NCBI GenBank assembly: GCA_006503535.1
Contig: QYRS01000007.1
Location: 1,612,001-1,676,000, forward strand
Direction: 5' to 3'
DNA length: 64,000 bases
Source of the DNA: Arthrinium phaeospermum
Taxonomy: Eukaryota > Ascomycota > Sordariomycetes > Amphisphaeriales > Apiosporaceae
Of this stretch, positions 48,429-59,503 are shown piece by piece. Both the position numbers and the translations under genes were made by a program. How positions within the stretch are numbered: the first letter of the stretch is position 1; every line of letters begins with the position of its first letter. The notes under the pieces were generated by a model. The model made no database searches. It was not told the DNA's origin and saw nothing but the letters and a program-made list of their open reading frames with translations.

Positions 48429-50150
48429 GGTGGGCGGCTTGGGAATTCGGCGTCTCTGTAGGGCAAAGTATATAAGGGCTCAAAAGAGGGTTAAAATATT
48501 CCAAAGTCAGACCATGAGGTTTCTAAGGTAAAGAGAGACAGCCACTGTCGGCATATAGGATACAGGACAGTGGGTGGGAACGGAAGAGAGGGAGAGAGAA
48601 AGAGTGTTGGTCCCTTGGACTAAAAGAGGCTTCACGGCAGAGGGTTCAGCGGGTTAAGCGGGCCAAGATAAGTATCGATGGAGTACGCGATGGAGGAGGC
48701 CCGGCGGGACTCCATCCTGACATCACACCCCATGGGATTCCATCAACCGCCGCTCCAGCCCAAAAAGATTGCAGATGCTGGCAGATGAGCCAGGAAGGGC
48801 CCTGCCAATGCCAATTCTGGAAGGAGAGACAGGATAGTGCGCGCAAAGCTTGGCAGCTAAGACTTCGCTGCTGCACCAATCTTCCTACCAGGATTCCCCC
48901 CTGCCGTACCAACGGCCTATACACGCGACATTCGAAGGATCCCCCCCACCTGCCATCTTCCGATTGATCCTGGAGAATCTCACGGTGCAAGTGGTCACAC
49001 GCAATCAGGTTGGCAGATGTGAGCTGACACGAATGCCCTGCCGTGTAACCCCAAGAATACAACGTCATCCAAGACAGCAGCTCCATGAGAAAACCTGCGA
49101 GCCTGCCGAGAACAACGGGGAAATGGACGGGGCAGACGGCAACAGGTGGACGGCAGTACGTGGATCAGAGGCCGAGAGAAGGCCATGAATAGACTTCTCG
49201 TAATCGATAACGTATTTTGTCTGTTTTGTCGGGACCTACTGCAGCGCAGGCGTGAGCAAGTGCATTGCATTGCTGCATGCTGCAGCGCACACTACAACGT
49301 ACCAAGAATGCCCAGCCGGGTCCCATAATAAAAATTTGATGGTCAAATCGCTCAAGAACCAGACCAGCATGTTCCCGAAACGGAGGTAGTCGCCACAGTA
49401 GTCAGCATTAACGAGTCGTAGCAAAACCGGGTGGCTGCCCGGAGAAGACACCAGCTCCGATCTTCTGTTGCCTGGCACTTCAATCGGAGCACATCATTGG
49501 ACGAAAGGCCATGGATAGGGGGAGGCTTCGCCGCCGAAATACCACCATTAGCTGACCTTAGTCTGTATTGTGAAGACCACTCTATCCCAGATTTGTCTTC
49601 CACTAAAGCTTCTCGGTGACCAATAGGGCCATATTCTCGCAATGCCTGTCGGTGGCCTCATGCATCTCCCCCAGGCATTACCCCCAGGTGCCAAGTAAAC
49701 TAGCGCTGCTGGGAGAAACATTAGGTTCGGGGACCCCATGGCCGCTTATCTATGCCATCTTGGGTCATTCCGGATCGCAGGGCACCGCACTACGCAGGCT
49801 GTGCCATATGTAGCCTTACTGAAGACCCAGGCCAGATCCAAGGCCTTCGTAGCTGAGGCCTGCTTGAACCCATCAATGGCTAGCGCGTTTTACTAAGGAT
49901 GCAGATTGGGTGCGATGCCTTCAAGCGCTACCGCGATCAAAGGGCCTCTCGAATCTCGAACGCGTCGAACGCTTACTACAAGAACTGTGAGCACTCCCTG
50001 AAAGAGCTTAGCTGCATGCAAGCATTAGATTGCACATTAGCATATAGAAGTGCCAATAATGGCTTCCGTCTCCCGTTAGAAGGAAGTCCTCAAGGTCCAG
50101 CTTAGTGTATCCGGGAGATGCCGTCGAGGGGAGAGGGAGCTTTAGGGGGT
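48429..50150. other. Intergenic region upstream of the permease
   Basis: A 146-codon minus-strand frame (48646-49086) and other frames lack any protein family features and overlap open frames on the other strand. I treat the region as non-coding: permease promoter plus TRM8 3' flank. Confidence 0.5.
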
Positions 50151-51052
<902 letters not shown>

Positions 51053-51596
51053 GTTGAAGGAGTCGCGAATACGTAGTTCCTACTCAGGTGTTCGCGACCT
51101 AGAGTTTTTTTTTTCGCCGTATCGACAGTAGATTCGAGGTTCGTTTGCGTCGAAAAATCAAATTTGACCAAATCCGAATATTCACTTCTTGATAGAAGGG
51201 TGGGGTAAAGAATGATCGGCGAACGGAACGTTGTACGCGCCGTGACACCGACCCAGAAGCTACGTACCTCCATGGCATTACATAATGCCCGAACACATTG
51301 GCTGGTCAGCCATTGTGGACAGAAGCAACGCGCCAACCAACGCCCACTGCCGCTCCCAAGCGCGGCTGCTTTTGACCGGGAGATGACCCAAGATGGGAGT
51401 TGAGCCTCGGTTCCCGGCCACTGCATTTTCGGACGGGACGTGATTGCTGTCGACCATCACCCAACTACATCCCATCGAGTGCCGCCCACCCAGCAGCCTA
51501 GATCAACCAAACCAGGCGATTCAATATAGCTTTGCATCTCGTTTGTGCGATTACCAAGGCCTGGGGATGAGATAAGTCCACCAAGCTACCGCCGAT
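51053..51596. other. Divergent promoter region between TRM8 and PEX14
   Basis: About 540 bp between two outward-facing start codons. No coding frame of interest. A T/A-rich tract near 51105-51115 is visible. It must hold both promoters. Confidence 0.55.
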
Positions 51597-52916
51597 ATGC
51601 CTATCCGCGAGGAACTTGTGACCTCACGGTCAACTGTGAGTGCGCCCGACGTCCAAACGCGACTGATGGGCTCTGTCTAACGATTAAACTCGCACAGTTC
51701 TGCAAGACCCCAATGTCGCCGCGTCCCGGTCGAGAACAAACTATCCTTCCTCCGATCCAAGAACTTAACAAGAAGAGATAGACGCTTCACTTGCGCGCGT
51801 CGGCATAGCGCCTCCGGGCCAACCCGTCGCTGCGCCATCGCAAGCCGTCGCCGGGCCTGTACAGCAGCAACAACAGCCGTACTATAACGCTTCTTATCCA
51901 TCTGCACCTCCTTATGGCTGGCAACCTCCACCCCCCCGCCCCCTAAGCGGGATTGGCGTGACTGGTTCATCATGGCGACCGTGGTGGGAGGTGTTGGGTA
52001 TGGCTGTATTCTATCTCAAAGGTACCTAGCCCCGAATGATTGAAAGGGGTTGTCTTCGACTCTAAGCTGACTTGATACGAAAAGCGGTATATCTATCCTT
52101 TGGTAGCACCACCTACGCCCGAGAAGCTGGAGCAGGATAAGGCTACTGTCGACGAACAATTCGAAAAGGCCTTCGCAACTCTGGAGCAGCTCTCGAAGGA
52201 CACCGAGTCACTGAAGGCTTCGGAACAAGATCGGACTGAGAAGCTTGATAAGATCCTTATGGAGCTCGAAGAGTTCATGACCGAGACAAAATCCGGGAAA
52301 ACGTCGCCAAGAAGACGAAACGGATCGACTACGGAGCGAGGTGGAGTCACTGAAGGATGCCATACCCAAGAGTATGACTGCAAACAAGGATTTCACAGAT
52401 GAACGGTTGCGCGAGATTGCCAACGAGGTGAAGAGCCTGAAGTCTCTCATCGGTCAGCGCAGGAGCGAGGTGGAGTCACTGAAGGATGCCATACCCAAGA
52501 GTATGACTGCAAACAAGGATTTCACAGATGAACGGTTGCGCGAGATTGCCAACGAGGTGAAGAGCCTGAAGTCTCTCATCGGTCAGCGCATGTCGTCTGC
52601 GCCCGCTGCCTCTAACCCAACCACCTCCAACAACTATCTTCAATCTGCCAAGAGTAATGCGCCTCCTGCCCCGACCGTAACGCCTGCGAATGAGCCGGAG
52701 CCCAAGAGCAATGGGGACGCCAAAGACGGGGTCAACGGTGAGACCTCGTCTACAGCGGGCAGACAGGACTATTTGGCCTCTCTTGGTGGACGTTCAAGTC
52801 CATTCGCCAGTGGAATGCCGGCAGGAAAAGCAGCGATTCCCGCTTGGCAGTTGGCCATGGCCGGTCCAAGCGATGCAGACAGCACATCTCAGCAGGGAGC
52901 AAGCAGCAGCTCCTAA
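51597..52916 (+). CDS. PEX14: Peroxisomal import docking protein Pex14, with an internal 43-residue duplication
   Basis: Exon 1 starts at 51597 (MPIREELVTS); introns are 51636-51697 and 52022-52084. The N-terminal Pex14 domain (EELVTS, FLQDPNVA, ENKLSFLRSKNL, DASLARVG) binds the PTS receptors Pex5/Pex13. A proline-rich linker (YYNASYPSAPPYGWQPPPP) precedes the membrane segment (DWRDWFIMATVVGGVGYGL). After the second intron come RYIYPLVAPPTPEKLEQDKA and a coiled-coil (EQFEKAFATLEQLSKDTESL). Single-base losses break the frame in exons 1 and 2 and near 52300. The block RSEVESLKDAIPKSMTAN to SLKSLIGQR is present twice in an exact 129-bp tandem duplication. The C-terminal tail is low-complexity and ends at 52916. 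Pex14 docks cargo-loaded receptors at the peroxisome membrane. Confidence 0.88.
52333..52590 (+). repeat. Exact 129-bp in-frame tandem duplication in PEX14
   Basis: 52333-52461 and 52462-52590 are identical base for base (129 bp, 43 codons). The duplicated segment is a heptad-rich helix from the coiled-coil. Other Pex14 proteins have a single copy of this region. Lack of any divergence means it is either very recent or an assembly artefact. Confidence 0.95.
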
Positions 52917-53992
52917 GCAGTTGTGACCCCCTGCGTGTATTCTAGTGTAACAAGCAGCAGCGATTTGCTTTGGGAAAGCTTTGGGAGTAATGCAGTATGC
53001 CTAAACGCCAAGCGAACAATACGGATGGCGGGCTCCGACCGAGATCTGTCCGTCATTCTCTTTATCATGAGATTATGATAGTGGGCACGGTCTCTTGCCT
53101 TTATACAAACTAAAGTAGAAATTTAATATCATTGACTCACAGAGACCTGCTGGTCCTTAACCAGAACAAGCCAGTATGCCGGATTATCGAAACAATAATG
53201 TTGTGATTCGTGAAGAGTGGCAAAGCTCTTGTCATTGGGTCGATACATGAGACTGGATTGTCTGCCTGACAGGCTCCATGCCTGCATCCATGGAGAAGAA
53301 TGGACATTGGGATCATGCATCAGCTTTACTCGGAACCCGAGGGCCCCATGGAGCCTGGTATTCACTCTCCTTGCGGCCCTGCCCGGGGAGGCTAGGTAAT
53401 TGTTTAACTAGTCGTACCTTGCAAGTACGCATCTATCTAATTATACCATGGTCAAGCTTTTGTCCTTCAGGGTACCTAGTCTGCAACAACGATATGATTG
53501 CCATTGGCAGCTTTAGTGGTAGGTTTAAGGTTCGTGCCGAGGAATCGCGTCATGCGAGTCAATAAAGGCCGTGATATTTAAAGACCGCCACTGAAAAAGA
53601 TTGACATCGTCGACTAGATTTCCTCACTCCACCACGTACAAGGTAATATATGCTCAGCGTTATTTCATTAAGACGATATCTGAAAACTTGCTAAAACTTA
53701 GTCTTCAGGTAGCTACCATATTCACAATGGTTTGCATCTCCTGAATACCTGTCGTTGCGGGTTCCCAGATGAGCAAGTATGCTGCCCAGGCCGCTTCTTT
53801 CTAGGTCGAATTATACTTCGCCAGTATAACCTCACGGCACCAGGCCATTCACACGGACGGAAATGAGGGAATATTTTTACAGCTACCGATTCATTACACG
53901 TAGCGCCGAGTTTCTCTCCCCACCCTTGGGATATCTCTACGAAACTAGGATACCTGGTACTATCATCGAAAACAGACACGCATCAGACAGCC
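52917..53992. other. Intergenic region
   Basis: PEX14 3' flank and promoter of the multipass membrane protein gene. No protein-like frame. Confidence 0.55.
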
Positions 53993-55604
53993 ATGCCCGA
54001 GTCCACCAAGTTCTCAATGGCAAATTGCTCCAACTTGCTCCAGAATGGCGATGTTATCGAGGCCAATGCCGATATCTCTGGAGTTGGCGTAGTCTCCGCC
54101 TTCATGCTGAGCGCTTACCTGACCTTCGCCGCCGTCTTGGCCGCCTACTTGTTTGGGCTTGTGGATTCGGGGCTCTTGGGCCCCGTCGACCGCCGCATCT
54201 TCCGAATTCGTCCCTATATCTCCCGATCGACCATCGCTGCCACTGCCGCCGGGGACCATGGAGATGGGCATCAGCAGCAGCAGCAGCAGCAGAGGGAGAG
54301 GGAGGAGGAACAGCCGCCGCCAAGTAAGCTCAAGATGAAAGCCGAGGCCTGTGTCCGCACCGCGGTCCTCGCCATGAGCGACCAGCAGATCGTCACCGGC
54401 ATCGCCATCATGGGCGCCGGGTTTCAGGGGCTCCGCACCGGCACCCTCTCGGCCTACCACTACCAGATCGTGCTGTACCTGGCGTGGATGTCGAGCAGCG
54501 TGCACCTGACGGCCATCACGGTGCTGGCGTCGTACCTCAAGAGCCACCGCGGCGTGCTGGCCTGGCGCCTCACCGGCATGCTCGTCCTCTTCGCCATGCT
54601 CGTCGTCGGCCTCGTCCCCACCATCAGCAACGACTGGGGCATCTTCTGGTGGCCGGGCATCGACGCCGACAAGACGGGCTGGGCGATCCCCGCCCGCTGT
54701 TTCTGGGGCGACGTGCGGGGCGGCGCCGTGAGCCCGGACGCGCCGCTCGGGTTCATCATCTTGAGCGTCAGCTACTTGTGGAAGATGGGCCAGTTATTCT
54801 CTTCGTCTCGGTGCCTATTACCGCTGGTTCCGCGGGCCGATAGAGAGGCTCATGGCGCATGCTCTGCGGTGTACAGCTGAGAGACGCAGCCAACCTGGCC
54901 GACGCTCATGGTTCTGGCTATGGACGTTTCGGGTGTTACTAGCTTTTGCACTCCCATTTATGGCGATATTCGAAGTTGTGTCCTCCTTTGCTGCGTCTCT
55001 TTGGTTGTCTCTACTAGGCCTAATTTTCGGTACAATCCAGGTCCTGATCCCCCGAAGTCAGATGCAGCCTATGACGCAGTCTCAGGAGGGCACCTGGGGC
55101 TTTGGGCAGCTTGTACCCCTGATTCTCTTGATCCAGCCTTTGGGAATGGTTCTCGAACATGTTTGGACGAGAGAGCCCCACGACGAAGACGCACTGGAGC
55201 TACTGCGGTACTCGAGGACGCTCACAGGCTCCCGCGATACCCAATGTGAACCAAAGAGGGTGCTTTATCTGGGATGCCAACACAATATTGATTGCTTTCA
55301 ACAGCTTCTCCTGACCCAGGTATCGAGGCACCCAGGAGCATCGACTTGGCCTCAGGAACATGCCGCCGTCAAAGACTTCCTTTTCTCAACCAAGGTGTTC
55401 GCCTTCCTTGTTTGGCTGGCGCAAGCGGCCGTTGTCACAATCTGTACTGTGGTCTTCTACTTCGACGCCTTGACCATCGGCAATGAGCGTGTCAGTAACT
55501 GGGACTTCATTGTCAAAACAATTGGAACATTCATTGGGTTTGGCATCGCGGCTACACTTGCCATGTCGCCATTTAGTCGCACCGGTCGCGTACCTCGGAG
55601 GTGA
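53993..55604 (+). CDS. Multipass membrane protein of unknown function, frame broken once
   Basis: Start at 53993 (MPESTKFSMANCSNLL). Membrane helices alternate with short loops: VVSAFMLSAYLTFAAVLAAYLFGL, then a cytosolic loop with seven glutamines from (CAG)7 and an acidic/basic patch, then IVTGIAIMGAGFQGL, YQIVLYLAWMSSSVHLTAITVLASYL, LTGMLVLFAMLVVGLVPTI, a conserved-looking ISNDWGIFWWPGIDA and PARCFWGD loop, and FIILSVSYLWKM. The frame is lost near 54810; the neighbouring frame continues without pause (AYYRWFRGPIERLMAHAL), adds helices FRVLLAFALPFMAIFEVV, LWLSLLGLIFGTIQVL, LVPLILLIQPLGMVL, FAFLVWLAQAAVVTICTVVFY and FIGFGIAATLAMS, and ends at 55604. I recognise the style of ascomycete-specific hypothetical integral membrane proteins but no named family. 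Confidence 0.7.
54276..54294 (+). repeat. CAG trinucleotide repeat (poly-Q)
   Basis: About seven CAG units encoding glutamines in the first cytosolic loop of the multipass membrane protein. Visible directly. Confidence 0.9.
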
Positions 55605-56381
55605 AAGCGGCGAGCCTCTTATTACACTGGCAAATACCAGGAATCAGGGACCTGAGGATGCGAAGCCGTCAAGATAAAGGAAATTATTGGACTGGTATGA
55701 GACGAAGCATGCAGTGATACATTGGCTATATGAAAAAGGAAACATGGGTCCTCCTTTGTTTCAATATTTCAATAAGGGTAGAATTCAACTCAGATAGCCG
55801 ACATATGATGATGATTCGGTGTTTATTCCTCTCCATGTTGAGGGACATTGCTTCCAGGTCAGTAGTTACACCTCGTTATTCCAGTAATTCATAGGGGATG
55901 GACTCACCGTTCACTCAAAAGTTCCCTCTGTAATCCCCCGAGACATCCTGTTTAATCCAAGGAGAGTGATACTAACGCCGGGAATCGGTAAGCTGAGGAC
56001 TAGCGATGGAATCAAGTAAATCGCCCTCACTTTGCGCCGAAGGCCGCTTCACGCCCCTAGGGGGTGGTGCATTTGATACCTACTGCCCACTATGAGCTAT
56101 CTTGGAAGACTCGGCCTAGGTACCTGTTTCCTATCAACATTGAATGCATGCAGTTGAATTGTTCTTTGCTGGTAACCTTGACTTACCTTCCTAGCTCAAG
56201 CTTCATGTGCTTACAGCACGCCCTTCACACACCCTCCCCTCCACACGCCGAGTCTTCACCATCAACACGCCGATCACGAAATTTCGGCGACTCATCGTTC
56301 ACGAGTTTTCGGCGACTCGCTTGATTCACTTCCTAGCTACAGCACATTTCGCACTTGGACTCACATGTCCTAATTGGCGAC
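55605..56381. other. Intergenic region upstream of the first F-box-like gene
   Basis: From 56018 onward the sequence is recognisably similar to 58287 onward (for example TGAGCTATCTTGGAAGACTC), so the duplicated promoter segment starts here. No coding frame before 56382. Confidence 0.6.
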
Positions 56382-57517
56382 ATGTCGTCCCAATCCACCT
56401 GCATTGGTAGAGAATGCCACTCCGAGGGCTCGCAAAGCAGTGCATCTTCCGCTTCGCCTGATGCCTCTGCCAGCCCTCATCACCCTAGCGGTCTCGATCG
56501 ACGCGATCTCAGGGACAAGGTTTTCATGACGCCTGAGCTGCGTACCAATGTAAGCGACTTTCCTTCCTCTTATAACATTTATTCGGCGATTTCCCTTCTC
56601 TTCAGGTGTTTATTCTTGTTATCTCAGCATCTCACGAGAGAATTATCAACTATTAATTCGAGAAATGGCCCTCTTGATCCATCCTATTCACCCCCCCAAA
56701 GTGCATCACTAACACCCAGAGTTGGTAGATCCTGAATCATCTATCGGCCAGAGACGTGGCAGCCCTTCATAAGGCTACCCGTCTCCCTTTAAATAAGGAA
56801 GACGCGGCCAAGTTCATGGACCCCATCCGCGAGCTGGGCAAGCTCGGCGATGCCATCACCGTTCTCGAGAAGTCTGGCGCCCAGGTCCTCCTGGCGGGCA
56901 AGGGCATACGCGCCCTCCGTGACGGCATCAGAACCCCCACCGCAGACATCGCCAATAAGGCTCCCTTGGTGCTTGCTCTCATGATCACGAACATCACCAA
57001 CGATTGCAATGATGCTCTTGTCCTCTTCTTCGCCAAGCTCCGCTGCCGACTGGGAATCTCCCCCATACGGTGGTTCAACAAGTCCTTCTACCAAGTGTAC
57101 CGTGCAAGAAGCCGCTTCGCATCTCGCGACCACACCATGTTGATCCGTGTTACCCGACGGGTGTTCATATTGTTGCCCGCGTTTTTTACCCCGACGACGG
57201 TGGAGTTCACCTCGTCGGCTAAAACCAAGGCGATTCCCTCCATGATCGACAACGCGGGTGCAGCGGGCGAACGACGCATGGACCTGGAGGTGGCACGCGC
57301 AAGCTCCCTCTGGCATTCGGCTACCGTCAGCTCCCGAACTTATACTATTGAGAAAAGCTGTACGCACAAGATGGACAGCGAGGGTTTGGACCAAATGGAG
57401 CTGGTTTTGGACGGGTCGGAAAGCTCCTTTTCTCGTGTGGATTGCTGTGGCCTCACCACCTGCCACTTCACGCTGGCCAGCTACCTGGACGAACTGTCGA
57501 TCTCGCAGTCTGAATAA
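56018..57517. repeat. Copy A of a tandem segmental duplication (promoter plus gene)
   Basis: Similarity to copy B (58287-59503) begins at AAATCGCCCTCACTTT, runs through the promoter block, the first exon end (FMTPE.RT), the second exon start and the VARASS.WHSATV block. Divergence and indels between copies are substantial, so the duplication is old, in contrast to the exact short repeats elsewhere. Confidence 0.8.
56382..57517 (+). CDS. F-box-like protein, tandem paralogue A
   Basis: Exon 1 is 56382-56549 (MSSQSTCIGRECHSEG to FMTPELRTN), the intron 56550-56728 has GTAAGC and GGTAG ends, and exon 2 is 56729-57517: 318 aa. The splice joins MTPELRTN to ILNHLSARDVAALHKATRLP, an F-box-like helix pair of the kind found in many ascomycete proteins of unknown target; the 'P-E-x3-x-I-L-x-H-L-S-x-R-D' spacing fits. 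Downstream are a coil-like KFMDPIRELGKLGDAITVLEKSG, a hydrophobic patch and MDLEVARASSLWHSATV, shared with copy B. F-box proteins are substrate adaptors of SCF ubiquitin ligases; that role is inferred. The frame is clean. The paralogous gene B is 1 kb downstream. Confidence 0.65.
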
Positions 57518-58543
57518 TGGATCCAAGACCAATCAGGACGTGATCGGACCTGTGGACTGGGGTCTCAGCCTGGAGAAATCCTTCCCCGTTGGTCTATTCT
57601 ATGGTACATAGATAACAATAGAGCAATAGATTGAAGGATCGAGACACCTCTGCCTGAACTGAACGGCTTGTTAGTTCGTATTGACAGCAAGCGACCAAGG
57701 TATAGATCGTACTTTACCGACTAACAGCATATACAGCTCTGATTATTCCACCTCCCCCTGGCGTAAGCCAGTGACCTAGGTAATGCGTAAACTAGCAGCG
57801 CCTATAGTGTTGATCATTCCACTTCCTCCCCGCTTTCGCCAGGAAATCAATGCGTAATGCAACATTAGAAATCCGTACTTCTTCAACGAAGTTTTAGTTT
57901 GGGCGGCCACATAAACACAGTGACAGCTGGGCTGGATCGTAGTGCCTAGGGCTGGTACATAGAAGTACGGCCGGAAGTTGAGAGCGATCTGTCAGGCTCA
58001 AGGGAATCTACAGCCAGCGAACATTCTGGCATCACAGCGGAAGGACTCATAAGAGGCTTGCGAAACAGTACACTGGTACCCAATGGCAATTGGAGTTCGA
58101 GGTTAGATGTTGAACCTTCTTCAATATGCCCGTGGGCACTGGTTCCTCTCCATCTCCTTTGCCAACGCGAACATCCAAGTCTTTCTGCGGCCTTGTCCGG
58201 CGGATCTCGGACAACAATCTACGACTGGCGCAGTATTTGTATCTTTCAGGCGAGTGAGTGAGTGAGTGAGTGAGGGCCTATCAGGCAAATCGCCCTCACT
58301 TTAGGGGAAGGGCAGTTCAAGCCATAGAGGGTGGTATTTAACACCTGCCCACAATGAGCTATCTTGGAAGACTCGGTCTTCCATCTCCTATCAATGGATG
58401 CAGTTAATTTCAAGTCATATTTTCCTGGACACCTCGACTTACGACTTAGACCTTTCTGACTCCATACTTTTACGGCACGCCCTACACCAGTCCTCAACGC
58501 GCCCTACACCAGTTCGACACGCCTTCCACGAGTCTTCGGCAAC
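57518..58543. other. Region between the two F-box-like paralogues
   Basis: No coding frame. Contains a (GAGT)n microsatellite at 58252-58274 just before the second copy's promoter block. Confidence 0.6.
58252..58274. repeat. GAGT tetranucleotide microsatellite
   Basis: Nearly six perfect GAGT units directly adjoining the left end of duplicated copy B (58287). Visible directly. Confidence 0.95.
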
Positions 58544-59503
58544 ATGTCCGAATCTACCTCCATGGATAGAGCATGCCACACCGAGTCCATGTCGGCCGAC
58601 ATGCCCGGCTCGCATGGCAACTCGCTTGTCCAAGCCCGCCCTTTGAAGCCTCCGTCGGTCCCCATCATGCCAAAGTTCTTGACCAGCAGGATCCCAAGGA
58701 CAAGTCTTCATGACGCCCGAGATCCGCACCGAGGTAAGCAACTCATATCGTCTATTCTGTTACGTTTGTTCTCTTCTGGGACATCTTGTTATCCGGAAAA
58801 AGAGTAAATAATAACGTCGAGAGCCGGTAGATCCTTAAGCATCTCTCAGCCAGAGACGTGGCAGCCCTTCATCAGGCCACCCGTCTCCCTTGAACCAGGA
58901 GACGCCGTAAGTTCATGAATCCCCTCCGCGAGTTGGGCGAGTTGGGTGACGCCATCACCGAACTCGAGAACTCTGGCATCCAGGTCCTCCTGGCCGGCAA
59001 GGGTATCCGAGCTGTCCGTCGCTTCTTCTACCGGCTCCACTGCAGCGTCGCCATCACGCCCGCAATCCCGCCCCTCAGCCCCCAGCCGGCCTACATGGGT
59101 CCGCTGCGTCGACGGGCCGCCCGCCGACTCCAGCATCCAGCTCACGGATGAGCACCTACTGTTCCGCGTCGGCGAACGGTTCCGCATCCTATTGCCCATG
59201 CACTTCTGCCCCACGGTTGCCGAGTGGAACGCCCCGTCGCCAACGCCGCCGTACCGAATCTCCTCGACTACAGGCCCGAACGGAACGCTGGGCAATCGCG
59301 TGGGCCTCGAGGTGGCACGCGCAAGCTCCATGTGGCATTCGGCGACGGTCCCATCCGACGTGTTCAGCCCGGAAGACGAAGCTCCCGGAGTCACTTCCAA
59401 CGTCTTGATCATGTCCGTGAGCTCGTCCCGGCTCACATCTTGTGTCAGTTCTGGCAACCGGGGCGACTTCCTCTTTGCCCTCGGCGACTATCTGGAGCGA
59501 TAG
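58287..59503. repeat. Copy B of the tandem segmental duplication
   Basis: See copy A. The left border is at CAAATCGCCCTCACTTT. Compared with A, the promoter segment is about 107 bp shorter and the intron is 97 instead of 179 nt. Confidence 0.8.
58544..59503 (+). CDS. F-box-like protein, tandem paralogue B, frame broken (possible pseudogene)
   Basis: Start at 58544 (MSESTSMDRACHTESM); the intron 58734-58830 lies at the same place as in paralogue A; exon 2 begins ILKHLSARDVAALHQATRLP. A TGA follows at once in the raw frame. Comparison with A shows the segment is three bases short, and three single-base insertions in homopolymers give a matching LNQEDAVKFMNPLREL. A missing base also precedes the FMTPEIRTE block at the end of exon 1. 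Further on, GKGIRAVRR switches frame before LTDEHLLFRVGERFRILLPMHF, and VARASSMWHSATV is conserved. So B is either a real gene with sequence errors or a decayed copy. The function is inferred as for A. Confidence 0.55.

Noticed and set aside
48646..49086. A 146-codon minus-strand frame between the permease and TRM8
   Set aside because: No domain, motif or continuation in neighbouring frames; overlaps frames on the other strand.
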